Assembly: GCF_900199405.1 (NCBI RefSeq)
Contig: NZ_LT963430.1
Coordinates: 806,001-870,000 of the forward strand
DNA: 64,000 nucleotides
Direction of reading: 5' to 3'
Origin: Beduinella massiliensis
Lineage (GTDB): Bacteria; Bacillota; Clostridia; Christensenellales; Aristaeellaceae
Shown here: piece by piece, positions 34,931 to 42,834 of the stretch
How the letters are laid out: the number at the start of each line of letters is the position of its first letter
Numbering within the stretch: position 1 is the stretch's first letter
Translations under genes and position numbers: made by a program
The notes under the pieces: model-generated
Seen by the model: only the letters and a program-made list of their open reading frames with translations
Database searches by the model: none
What the model was told of the DNA's origin: nothing

Positions 34931-36016
34931 TTGAAAAGGTTTCCCATTTGGCTGCTTTTCATGGCCCTTGCGCTCGCGGCGCCGGGGAGCTGCCAAGGCG
35001 AGATAGACGCGGACTTGATTAGGCGAAACCAAGAAAACCACGTGGAAACGAAGCTTACGGATTGGGTTCATCTGGCCGCCGGTCTGGAATGGCCCGACAC
35101 CGTGCCAGCCTCGCTGTTTGAATATTCCAGGGAGGTATATGAAGACCTGGATGACCGGATAGGGCCGGAGGACTTTCCGCAGTACAGGGTTGTCGAGATT
35201 TGGGACGATGAAAAGGACGAGTATGGGTCGGTCGTGTACTACATGGAAAACAGAACGTATCTCTCCTTGCTGTACGGGAATACCCTGAGCTACCGCACCA
35301 ACAATGGCGATTATTACGCCCAGCTGTGGCTGCTGGAAAAGGAGGCGATTCAGGCGCTGCCGGCGCAGGATTTGGATTTTATGACGGCGGCGCAGGCGAA
35401 GGACGAAGCGCTTCGTTTTTTGCAAGCGCATGAAATATCGTCCCCGTGTATTCAAGAGATCTACTCCTTGAACCAAGCGCAGCTGGCGGAGCTGACGGCG
35501 CACATGCGGTCCGTCGCGCCCGAGGTCTCGTCCTATTTTCCCGAAGTCCGCAAGGAGCATGAAGTATACTACATCTCGTTGGGTCATTCCTTTGACGGGT
35601 TGGACACCTTGGGGTATACCTTCGACGGGGAAACGGTCTTGGAACCGCGCTATGACCTGCTATGCGTTTCCAGCGAGGGCATCTCTTGCGTAGAGGTAAA
35701 CAGCGCGGGCGGGGCATACCGGAAAGAGGCGGCCGTGCCCGTCTCATCGCTTGAGGATGTGCTGACCGCCTTTGCGGAGGATCAACAGCAGAGCCTGCGG
35801 GAGAGCACGATTGACCGGATCGCCCTCGCCTATTACGCTGAAGAGACGGAAGGAAGATGCGTATACTCGCCATGCTGGGTCATTCATTCCTATTATATTC
35901 CGGATGCGGAATTTTTGACGGGCCGACAAACCGCGTTTGGGAAAACGTGCTTTATTCCTATGGGCACGGGTGAACTGCACTATTTAAGCGGTACCGAAAT
36001 CATCTATTTAGACTAG
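34931..36016 (+). CDS. F2: F-family secreted protein of unknown function
   Basis: 361 aa. Signal peptide KRFPIWLLFMALALAAPGS. The mature protein is acidic, with alternating strand and helix; conserved with F1 and F3 are a middle segment (FMTAAQAKDEALRFLQAHEI) and a region SLEDVLTAFAEDQQQSLREST before a final strand-rich 70 residues. The ending of the family (NA-x-x-G) recalls PepSY/YycI-like domains, but that is a weak resemblance. Two TTG codons compete; TTG 34931 is 8 bases from AAAGGGGGA and is preferred to TTG 34925. Confidence 0.72.
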   Translation: MKRFPIWLLFMALALAAPGSCQGEIDADLIRRNQENHVETKLTDWVHLAAGLEWPDTVPASLFEYSREVYEDLDDRIGPEDFPQYRVVEIWDDEKDEYGSVVYYMENRTYLSLLYGNTLSYRTNNGDYYAQLWLLEKEAIQALPAQDLDFMTAAQAKDEALRFLQAHEISSPCIQEIYSLNQAQLAELTAHMRSVAPEVSSYFPEVRKEHEVYYISLGHSFDGLDTLGYTFDGETVLEPRYDLLCVSSEGISCVEVNSAGGAYRKEAAVPVSSLEDVLTAFAEDQQQSLRESTIDRIALAYYAEETEGRCVYSPCWVIHSYYIPDAEFLTGRQTAFGKTCFIPMGTGELHYLSGTEIIYLD

Positions 36017-36081
36017 GCCCGTGGGCGTCGGGGCAACGCGGATTGGAGGTTGTGTGCCGGGGGAAGGAGCAAGCGGATAGG

Positions 36082-37095
36082 ATGAAAACGATTCTGAAAG
36101 CAACGAGGCAATGCATTATTTTGATGGCCGTCTTTCTTTTGGGCAGCCCCGCCGTCTCTGCGCAGGCGAGCATACGGGAAACCTTGCAAAGCATGGGCCC
36201 TTCGCTGCGAGACGATGAATACCACGGGCACGTCAAGATCGACGCAGAGGTGATCGTACCCGATGACATTCGGGAGCCCTTGGCCGTATATTCGGCCCGG
36301 CAAATACCGTTCCGTACTGCGTGCGATTTGGATGTATTCTCTTCGCATGATGTCGTCAAGGCGGACCAGGACTTTTTGCTGGACGCTACGATTTATGACT
36401 TTTCGGACGGCTCCTGGGTGAACATGACGGATGGCGGCATGCTGTATTACTTTGGACCGGAGGGGGATTTGTGCAGCAGCCTGCGGGAAAACGCAGAACC
36501 GTGCGGCGAGCAGGAAGCGCAGTCGGCGGCATCCTTCGGCCTTGAAGAAGCGGAGCGCCGTTTGATGGAGCAGATAGAGAAAATGGGGATTCCAAACTGC
36601 ACCGTGACGGAGCGCGCAGCGTATCATCAGGACGATTTTGATTTATATCGCTTCCGTTTGGGGCAAATGGTGGGCGGCGTGCCGCTTTCCTGCGGGCTGC
36701 TACACATGATGGAAATCGACAAATACGTGGTGGGCAACACGTTGGATTTTACCTTGTCGAATTCCGGCTTTCAGATTATCGACGTCATGGGCGCGTATGA
36801 AGGCTTTGAAAGCCTCTATACGGTCACAGAGGTCGTTCCATTGCAGGACGCATTGGAAACGCTGCGCGCGCACATGGATGTGCTTTTGGAGAAAGATCCT
36901 GATTTAAGGGATCAGGTGATCGATCGAATTGCGTTTGAGTACGTTCCATATCGGTATGCCAATCCGCAGGGCGCGTCGTCCTATGAGCTTTTGCCTGCTT
37001 GGCATTTTTATTTCTCATCGAGCCTGGGCACGAGCAACCGCAAGAGCTTTGATTTTTGCGTAAACGCTATAGATGGAAGGATGCTGGTCTATTAA
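36082..37095 (+). CDS. F3: F-family secreted protein of unknown function
   Basis: 337 aa. Signal peptide with core CIILMAVFLLGSPAVSAQAS. Shares with F4 an early segment with spaced identities (HGHVKIDAEVIVPDDI against SAHVRIDAPVRMGLLPGI) and with F1 the helix EEAERRLMEQIEKMGI. The end reads LLPAWHFYF ... FCVNAIDGRMLVY, a PepSY/YycI-like finish. GGGAAGGAGC precedes ATG 36082. It is 65 bases after F2 and its stop lies one base before the S7 start, so F2-F3-S7 are probably one transcript. Confidence 0.75.
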   Translation: MKTILKATRQCIILMAVFLLGSPAVSAQASIRETLQSMGPSLRDDEYHGHVKIDAEVIVPDDIREPLAVYSARQIPFRTACDLDVFSSHDVVKADQDFLLDATIYDFSDGSWVNMTDGGMLYYFGPEGDLCSSLRENAEPCGEQEAQSAASFGLEEAERRLMEQIEKMGIPNCTVTERAAYHQDDFDLYRFRLGQMVGGVPLSCGLLHMMEIDKYVVGNTLDFTLSNSGFQIIDVMGAYEGFESLYTVTEVVPLQDALETLRAHMDVLLEKDPDLRDQVIDRIAFEYVPYRYANPQGASSYELLPAWHFYFSSSLGTSNRKSFDFCVNAIDGRMLVY

Positions 37096-37096
37096 T

Positions 37097-38452
37097 ATGA
37101 AAAAGCATGCTTATTTTATTCTTTTCTTCTGCTTTTTGCTCATTCCCTGCTTCGCTGGTGCGCAGGAACTTGTGTTGAACGTCTACGGAAAAGGCGGCGC
37201 GGGCGAGTGGGACAACCCCATACTTACGCAGGAGCACCCGGAGATCACCTGGCAGGGCGGGGACGCGCTTTCCGGCGGCGCGGACGATTTCGTGCAGGCG
37301 CTCACGGCGCGCCAGCCCTACGACCTCTACGCCATGAACTATACGGGCCAGAACTTCACGGAGGTCGTCCAGAAGGGCTTCGCCGCCGACCTGTCCGGCT
37401 ACCCCGCCCTTGCGCAGTATGGTGCGCGCCTGCGCCCCTACCTGCGGGATGCGCTCACGTTTGAGGGCAGGCTCTACGGGGTTCCGATTCGCCTTTCTAC
37501 CTCCATGTGGGCCTATTCGCCGGAGGCGTTCGCCCTCGTGGGGCTGCAGGAGACGGATGTGCCCAAGACCTACGCCGAATTCCTCGACCTGCTCGAATGG
37601 TGGCTTGCGGAGGCCCCGGATGCGGACGTTCAGTTTCTGCGGGGGGCGCGCGAACTGCGCGCGGAGCTGGCCAATATCATCACGCATGAGCTGATCGCGC
37701 GCTACGACGCTTCAGATGCGCCGGAACCGTTTGATTCCCCGCAGATACTGGAAATCTATGAAAAGCTGGACGCGCTGGATACGACCAAGCTGGACGCCTA
37801 TCTTTCCTCTTTAGAGGAAGGCGAAAGCTACGGCAGGCCGACCCTGTTCGCGCTCAGCTTCGACGGGCTGGAGGTACACAGCTACGAGGAGTACGCGGGC
37901 TTTGTCCCGATCTCCCTGCGGGTTACGGAGAATGAAACGGCCCGCGTGCCGGTGGAAATGCGCCTTTTCTTCATCAGCGCCGACAGCGCAAACGCCGATG
38001 CGGCGGCCCTATACCTGGACGCGTACCTGCGCGGGCTGGACAAATCCTTCCCCATCGTCGCGCAGACGGGGCCGCATGCGCCCATTGAAAACCCGCGGAC
38101 GCAGGAACAGATCGAGCAGCTCTTAAAGGAGCGGGAAGAGCTGGAGGCCGCGCTCGCCCAGCCCGATGCGGACGCGGCGGGCATCGCGCAGCAGCTTGAC
38201 CGCAACCAGCTTTACATGGAGCGGACGGAAGCGCAGCGCATGCTCGTGCCGCAGGAAAATATTGACCGGATGGACCTGTTGGAACCTTCCTTATACGTGC
38301 CCGCCTACAGCCCGCTGGGCTCCATGGATTCGGAGGGCTACCGCTCCATTCAGACGCTGATCGACCAGTACGCGGCGCACCAGATCGACGCTGTGACATT
38401 GCTTCGCAGCATCGATCAGAAGCTGGCCATGATCGCATTGGAAGGCACGTAA
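37097..38452 (+). CDS. S7: short-form secreted solute-binding-like protein
   Basis: 451 aa, GC-rich. Signal peptide KKHAYFILFFCFLLIPCFAG. Family marks: LVLNVYGKGGAGEWDNPIL, VVQKGFAADL, LRPYLRDAL, RLYGVP, FFISADSANADAAALYL in place of NP-x-S, a helical insert around residues 345-385 (LLKEREELEAALAQPDADAA) and the end IDQKLAMIALEGT. Nearly the same plan as S8, which follows F4 just as S7 follows F3, so an F-S unit was duplicated. Confidence 0.82.
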   Translation: MKKHAYFILFFCFLLIPCFAGAQELVLNVYGKGGAGEWDNPILTQEHPEITWQGGDALSGGADDFVQALTARQPYDLYAMNYTGQNFTEVVQKGFAADLSGYPALAQYGARLRPYLRDALTFEGRLYGVPIRLSTSMWAYSPEAFALVGLQETDVPKTYAEFLDLLEWWLAEAPDADVQFLRGARELRAELANIITHELIARYDASDAPEPFDSPQILEIYEKLDALDTTKLDAYLSSLEEGESYGRPTLFALSFDGLEVHSYEEYAGFVPISLRVTENETARVPVEMRLFFISADSANADAAALYLDAYLRGLDKSFPIVAQTGPHAPIENPRTQEQIEQLLKEREELEAALAQPDADAAGIAQQLDRNQLYMERTEAQRMLVPQENIDRMDLLEPSLYVPAYSPLGSMDSEGYRSIQTLIDQYAAHQIDAVTLLRSIDQKLAMIALEGT

Positions 38453-38481
38453 CCCTCCCATGAACACAAAAGATAAATCCG

Positions 38482-38545
38482 TGCAATCCCCCGCCCCTTT
38501 CATCCGTCTATTAGGTAGAGAATGGAAGGGGTGGGCTTTGTTTTG
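38482..38545 (+). repeat. Island hairpin repeat R5
   Basis: Arms CCCGCCCCTT / AAGGGGTGGG (one G-U pair), inner TCTA-ttagg-TAGA loop, then CTTTGTTTTG: a functional-looking terminator after S7. Confidence 0.9.
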
Positions 38546-38576
38546 TGCCGCTTCGCATGAGAGGGAGGAGACGGTC

Positions 38577-39686
38577 ATGAAAAGGGTTTGTGGATTGATT
38601 TGCGCGGCGCTGCTCAGCGTCTCGCTCAGCGGCGCGCCCGCGCTGGCGGCGTGCCCGGTTGAGGCTCTGCAGGCCCAAACGCCGGCGCGCGTGACGCAGG
38701 ACGTAAGCGCGCACGTGCGCATCGACGCGCCGGTTCGCATGGGTCTTTTGCCCGGGATCACTGCGGTTTCGGTGCGCGATGCGCGGCTGCTTTCCTTTCT
38801 GGACACGCCGCCTTCGATCTTTTCGGCCGCACCGGTCGTGCGGGAAGAGGACATGCACTTTTGCTATACGTACGACGTGTACGGGAAAGCGCAGCACTTT
38901 GAGGGCGGCGCCAGCCTGTACAGGTGGAGCGACGGCAACATCAGCTTTTGGGACGCGCACGGCGACGCGGTTGGCCGGGTCTGGCATTTATACCGCGCGG
39001 AAATAGAGATGCTGCCGCCGGAAGCGTCGGCGGGCGCGGAGCGCGCGCTGGAAAAGGCGCTGCAGGCCGCGGAGGCGGTGGGGTTTCCGGCCTCGCGGGA
39101 CGCCTGGGCCTGCGCCTTTCTGAGCGCCGAAACGGTTGCCGCTTACCTGGAACGGTTTTCACAGGATGCCCCCAAGAGCGCCTTTCAGCAGCTGGATACG
39201 CTCGCCGAGCGGCTGGGCGAAGGCTGCTATGTATTCACCTTCCCGGCCGTGTATGAGGGATTGGCGCTGGAGGATTTTTTCTACATCTCGCCTGCGAACG
39301 GGGAACACATCACGGCGCGCCCGTTGGAGGTGATCGTCGCATCGGACGAGCTTTTAAGCTTTGGCGCGATGAACGCCTGTGAGGCGGCGGCCGTGCGGCG
39401 GCAGGCGGCCGAAGTCCTCTCCCTGCAGGAAGCCACCGGCGCGCTGGCCGCAAGGCTCGCGCAGGAGCCGCCGAGCGCGCCCATGGTCGTCTACGAAATC
39501 TCGTTTGCCTATGGGCTTGAGGCCACGGACGACGGGCCGGATGTTTTTTCGCTCGTTCCCTGCTGGTTCTTCCGGGGCATCGACCGGGACATCTTTCTGG
39601 GCCCCGCCCAGGCATTTGAAAGCGCAAAGGACGCCAACACGACGCTTTTCATGCTGAACGCCGTCAGCGGCGAATGGGTGTCGTGA
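38577..39686 (+). CDS. F4: F-family secreted protein of unknown function
   Basis: 369 aa, GC-rich. Signal peptide RVCGLICAALLSVSLSGAPA with a cut after ALA. Matches F3 in HVRIDAPVRM and in the end (SLVPCWFFRGID ... FMLNAVSGEWVS). A helix-rich middle (EASAGAERALEKALQAAEAV) corresponds to the helix shared by F1-F3. GGGAGGAG at 38563-38570 fixes ATG 38577; the longer frame to 38460 reads through R5. S8 follows 23 bases later. Confidence 0.76.
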   Translation: MKRVCGLICAALLSVSLSGAPALAACPVEALQAQTPARVTQDVSAHVRIDAPVRMGLLPGITAVSVRDARLLSFLDTPPSIFSAAPVVREEDMHFCYTYDVYGKAQHFEGGASLYRWSDGNISFWDAHGDAVGRVWHLYRAEIEMLPPEASAGAERALEKALQAAEAVGFPASRDAWACAFLSAETVAAYLERFSQDAPKSAFQQLDTLAERLGEGCYVFTFPAVYEGLALEDFFYISPANGEHITARPLEVIVASDELLSFGAMNACEAAAVRRQAAEVLSLQEATGALAARLAQEPPSAPMVVYEISFAYGLEATDDGPDVFSLVPCWFFRGIDRDIFLGPAQAFESAKDANTTLFMLNAVSGEWVS

Positions 39687-39709
39687 GCGAAGAAAAGGCG
39701 GTGCGGAGG

Positions 39710-41043
39710 ATGAAAAAGGGATGCTGTGCGCTCGCGTGGGCGCTGCTGCTGTGCATGGCCTGCGCGGGCGCGGCGGGGGAGGCGAGCCTGTACGTATACG
39801 GGACAACCCTGTGCTGGAAGAAGAGCACCCGGATTTGACATGGCGCGGGGGCGATTCCCTGAATGGCGGCGGGACGGACATCGTGCAGGCGCTCACAGCG
39901 CGCCAGCCGTACGACCTTTACGCGATCAACTGCGTCGACGGGGATTTTCAGCAGATCGTCTTAAAGGGCTTTGCCCGCGACCTGTCGGAATACCCGGCGC
40001 TTCAGGACTTTGCCGCCAGCCTTCGCCCGTTTCTACGCGAGGCGGTGACGGTTGACGGGCGGCTGTACGGCATTCCAATCCGGCTCTTCGGCAGCCAGTG
40101 CGCCTATTCGCCGCAGGCGTTCGCGCTGGCGGGCCTGAGCGAGGAGGACGTGCCCTCGACCTACGAAGAGCTGCTGGACTTTCTGGCTGCGCGGCTGGAG
40201 GAGGAGATGCCGGATGGCGTCCATCTGGTGTACGGCACGGCGAACCTGCGCGGCACCTTGGCGAACATGATGACGCGCGCGCTCATCGACCGGTATTACA
40301 GCGCGCCGGAGCCGCAGCGTTTTTCTTCGCCGGAGGTTTTGCGCATCTATGAAAAGCTGGACGCGCTCGACACGTCGCGGCTGGACGAATACCTTTCCTC
40401 CCTGCAGGAGGGAGATCAGTACGGCGAGCCCGCCCTGTTTGCCATGGCCTACGACGTCATGAAGCTGGAATCCGACGCGGAAGCCGGCGACTTTCAACCG
40501 ATGGTTCTTCAACTAGACGAGCGGGAGGAACCTCGCATCCCCGTGCAAATCCGCCTCTTCTTCATCAGCGCCGACAGCCCGCATCCAGACGAGGCGGCGC
40601 TGTACCTGCAAACGTACCTGTGCGGCCTCGACGGAACCTTCACGATCGCCGCCTGCAAGGGGCCGCATGCGCCGGTGGAGGACGCCTCCGTGCGCCGGGA
40701 GATTCATGCGGCGCAGGCGGAGGTAGAGGCGCTGCAGGCCGCTAAGCCCGCCGACGAGGAGCAGGCGGAGGAAATCGCCGGGCAGATCGAGCAGGCGACG
40801 GCGCGGCTGAAACGGCTTAAGGCAGGGCGCTGGCGGGTTTCCGAAGCGGACATCGAGGCGTACGAGGCGCGGGCGGGGATGTTCTTCGTTCCGGCCTATC
40901 ATCCGCTGGGATCGCCCGAATCGGAGGGCTACCGCTCCGTCAAAATGCTGATCGACCAGTACGCGGCGCGCCAGATCGACGCGCGGGCGTTCACCTCCGC
41001 GCTCGACCAGAAGCTTGCAATCATCGCGCTCGAGGGACGCTGA
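39710..41043 (+). pseudogene. S8: short-form solute-binding-like gene with an early frameshift
   Basis: ATG 39710 starts a good signal peptide (KKGCCALAWALLLCMACAGA) and the family opening SLYVYG, but at about 39800 the frame breaks and stops at 39838. Compared with S7, where YGKGGAGEWDNPIL is coded, S8 reads YG then DNPVL in another frame: 22 bases have been lost. After that the frame is open and intact to 41043 with IVLKGFARDL, LRPFLREAV, RLYGIP, FFISADSPHPDEAALYL and LDQKLAIIALEGR. Either a recent pseudogene, a phase-variable state, or a sequence error. Confidence 0.8.
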
Positions 41044-41069
41044 TCGTCTGCCATTTCCACATAAAAAGC

Positions 41070-41095
41070 GCCCGCAGCGGATTTCCGCTGCGGGC
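41070..41095 (-). terminator. Terminator for the DUF4342 gene
   Basis: 11-bp stem GCCCGCAGCGG / CCGCTGCGGGC with an ATTT loop; on the minus strand it is followed by GCTTTTTAT. Confidence 0.7.
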
Positions 41096-41136
41096 AAAAT
41101 AGATGGAAGGGGAAAATGGAGAAACCGAAATCTATA

Positions 41137-41676
41137 TCAACCGTTCGGCTGTTCCGTCTTAAACAGCCCCCGGACGGTGCCTGCCACGCTGCGGCCCAGC
41201 GTGCACAGCGAGCGGCCCGTGCCGCGCAGCACCTCGCCGACGTTCATCGCGATGTCCTCGGCGTCCAGGCGGCTGAGGCTGTAGCGATAGCCCAGCAGCA
41301 GGAGGAGCAGCGCGCACAGCAGCATGAACTGCGGGAAGAGGATGGCGAGCACGATGATGAACAGCACGCTGAAGTCCGCGATCTTGGCGTCGTCGGCCAC
41401 GATGTTCACGCGGTTGCGCAGCAGCGTGGAGAGGATGCCGTGCACGCGGCGGCGGGCGGCGCTGCGCTGCTCGCTCTCTTCCTCGGTCTTCTGGTATTCC
41501 TGCTGGGCGGTGGAGGCCTCGTCGCGGATGCGGCCCTGGCGCTCCAGCTCGATCAGGCAGGCGGTCACGTCGCCGTCAAAGCGCTCGAGCAGCTCCACCG
41601 CCTCGGCGTAGGTGACGTTCGCGTGGCTGCGCAGGTATTCGATGCTTTCAAGCTGGTCATTTTGAAAAGTGGTCAT
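41137..41676 (-). CDS. DUF4342 (UBA-like) membrane protein
   Basis: 179 aa. Residues 5-50 match the UBA-like DUF4342 domain (NVTYAEAVELLERFDGDVTACLIELE), followed by a charged linker, two membrane segments (FSVLFIIVLAILFPQFMLL) and a cytoplasmic C-terminal helix. Role unknown; the UBA-like part suggests protein binding. ATG 41676 has GGAGGAAAG upstream; an in-frame ATG at 41700 does not. Confidence 0.8.
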   Translation of the reverse strand: MTTFQNDQLESIEYLRSHANVTYAEAVELLERFDGDVTACLIELERQGRIRDEASTAQQEYQKTEEESEQRSAARRRVHGILSTLLRNRVNIVADDAKIADFSVLFIIVLAILFPQFMLLCALLLLLLGYRYSLSRLDAEDIAMNVGEVLRGTGRSLCTLGRSVAGTVRGLFKTEQPNG

Positions 41677-41792
41677 GGTCTTTCCTCCTCGCAATTTCAT
41701 GCGGTACTTCTTGGTTCCTTGGAATGACTATAGGATACCGCAAAATCGGACAAACTGCTTTGGAAAAGGCTGAAAGCATCATGAGAATCGGA

Positions 41793-42587
41793 TTAGAATA
41801 CCGCCTCGTCCAGCTCGCGGATCGAGGGGAACGCAAACGCAGGCGGGAACGCCGTGTCCGCAAGGTCGCCCGGCTTCGCCTCGCCCGTGAAGACCACCGC
41901 CGTGTCCACGCCCGCCGCGATGCCGCAGGCGATGTCCGTGTACAGCCGGTCCCCGATCACCAGCGTCTGCTCCTTTGAAAAGCCCGTCTGCGCGAGGCAC
42001 ATGTCCACGATGATCGGGTTCGGCTTGCCGATGTAGACGGGCTCGCGCCCGGTCGCGCAGCGGATCATCCCGCAGATGGCCCCGCAGTCGGGAATCGCCC
42101 CGAAGCCCACCGGGCAGGCGAGGTCCGGGTTGGTCGCGAGGTAGGGCATGCCGGGCCGGGTGCAGAGCAGCTCGCAGAGCGCGCGCGCCTTTTCGTACGT
42201 CAATTCGTCGTCAAAGCCCACCAGCGCGCAGGAGACGTCCGGCGAGAGCGCCTCCGTCACCGAAAGGCCCGCGCGCGCAAGCTCCGACCGAAACGAGCGC
42301 GTGCCCACGACGAAGATTCTGTCCTCCGCGTGGCGCGCCTTCAGGTACTGCACCGTCGCGGTCGAGGCGGTGACGAAGCTGCTCTCGTCCGCCGGTACGC
42401 CCATGCGCCGGAACTTCTCCACGTAGTCCGCGACCGAACGCGTCGAGTTGTTGGTGATGAAGACGTACTTGCCCCCGCTTTCAAGGACGTGGCGGAAGAA
42501 GTCCATGCTGCCGGGCAGCAGCGTCGCGTCCAGCGACACCGTGCCGTCGATGTCCAGCAGAAAAAGGCGCTTTTGCCGTAAACCCAT
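41793..42587 (-). CDS. HAD-IIA family sugar/nucleotide phosphatase (NagD-like)
   Basis: 264 aa. HAD motif I LDIDGTV near residues 11-17, motif II FITNNSTRS, cap domain of type C2, motif III with Lys in IGKPNP and motif IV GDRLYTDIACG. This is the NagD/p-nitrophenyl phosphatase branch, acting on small phosphate esters in the cytoplasm; the natural substrate cannot be told. Monocistronic, with its own promoter. Confidence 0.9.
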   Translation of the reverse strand: MGLRQKRLFLLDIDGTVSLDATLLPGSMDFFRHVLESGGKYVFITNNSTRSVADYVEKFRRMGVPADESSFVTASTATVQYLKARHAEDRIFVVGTRSFRSELARAGLSVTEALSPDVSCALVGFDDELTYEKARALCELLCTRPGMPYLATNPDLACPVGFGAIPDCGAICGMIRCATGREPVYIGKPNPIIVDMCLAQTGFSKEQTLVIGDRLYTDIACGIAAGVDTAVVFTGEAKPGDLADTAFPPAFAFPSIRELDEAVF

Positions 42588-42641
42588 GCTGATCCCCGCT
42601 TTCCCGGTATTGTCCCGCGCCGCGCGGGCCTGCCGTTTCGC

Positions 42642-42669
42642 ATTATAGCATACCGGGACGGCCTGTCAA
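42642..42669 (-). promoter_or_regulatory. Promoter of the HAD phosphatase gene
   Basis: On the minus strand TTGACA (42669-42664), 16 bases, TATAAT (42647-42642) with TGC before it. Confidence 0.72.
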
Positions 42670-42717
42670 CCGGCGCGCACGGACGAAAAGATTTTTGAAA
42701 AAAGATTGGAAAAGGGG

Positions 42718-42746
42718 TTGACAGATGAAACTGTAATTGGTAAAAT
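42718..42746 (+). promoter_or_regulatory. Promoter of the ccdA-tlpA-trx operon
   Basis: TTGACA (42718-42723), 17 bases, TAAAAT (42741-42746). Confidence 0.72.
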
Positions 42747-42834
42747 TGCAGTAAAGAACTGAAACAAAAGAAAATGCAGTTCGGATGCTCTGCTGAGGCC
42801 ACGCGGGGCGAAAAAGCAATCTAAGGAGGCGCTT

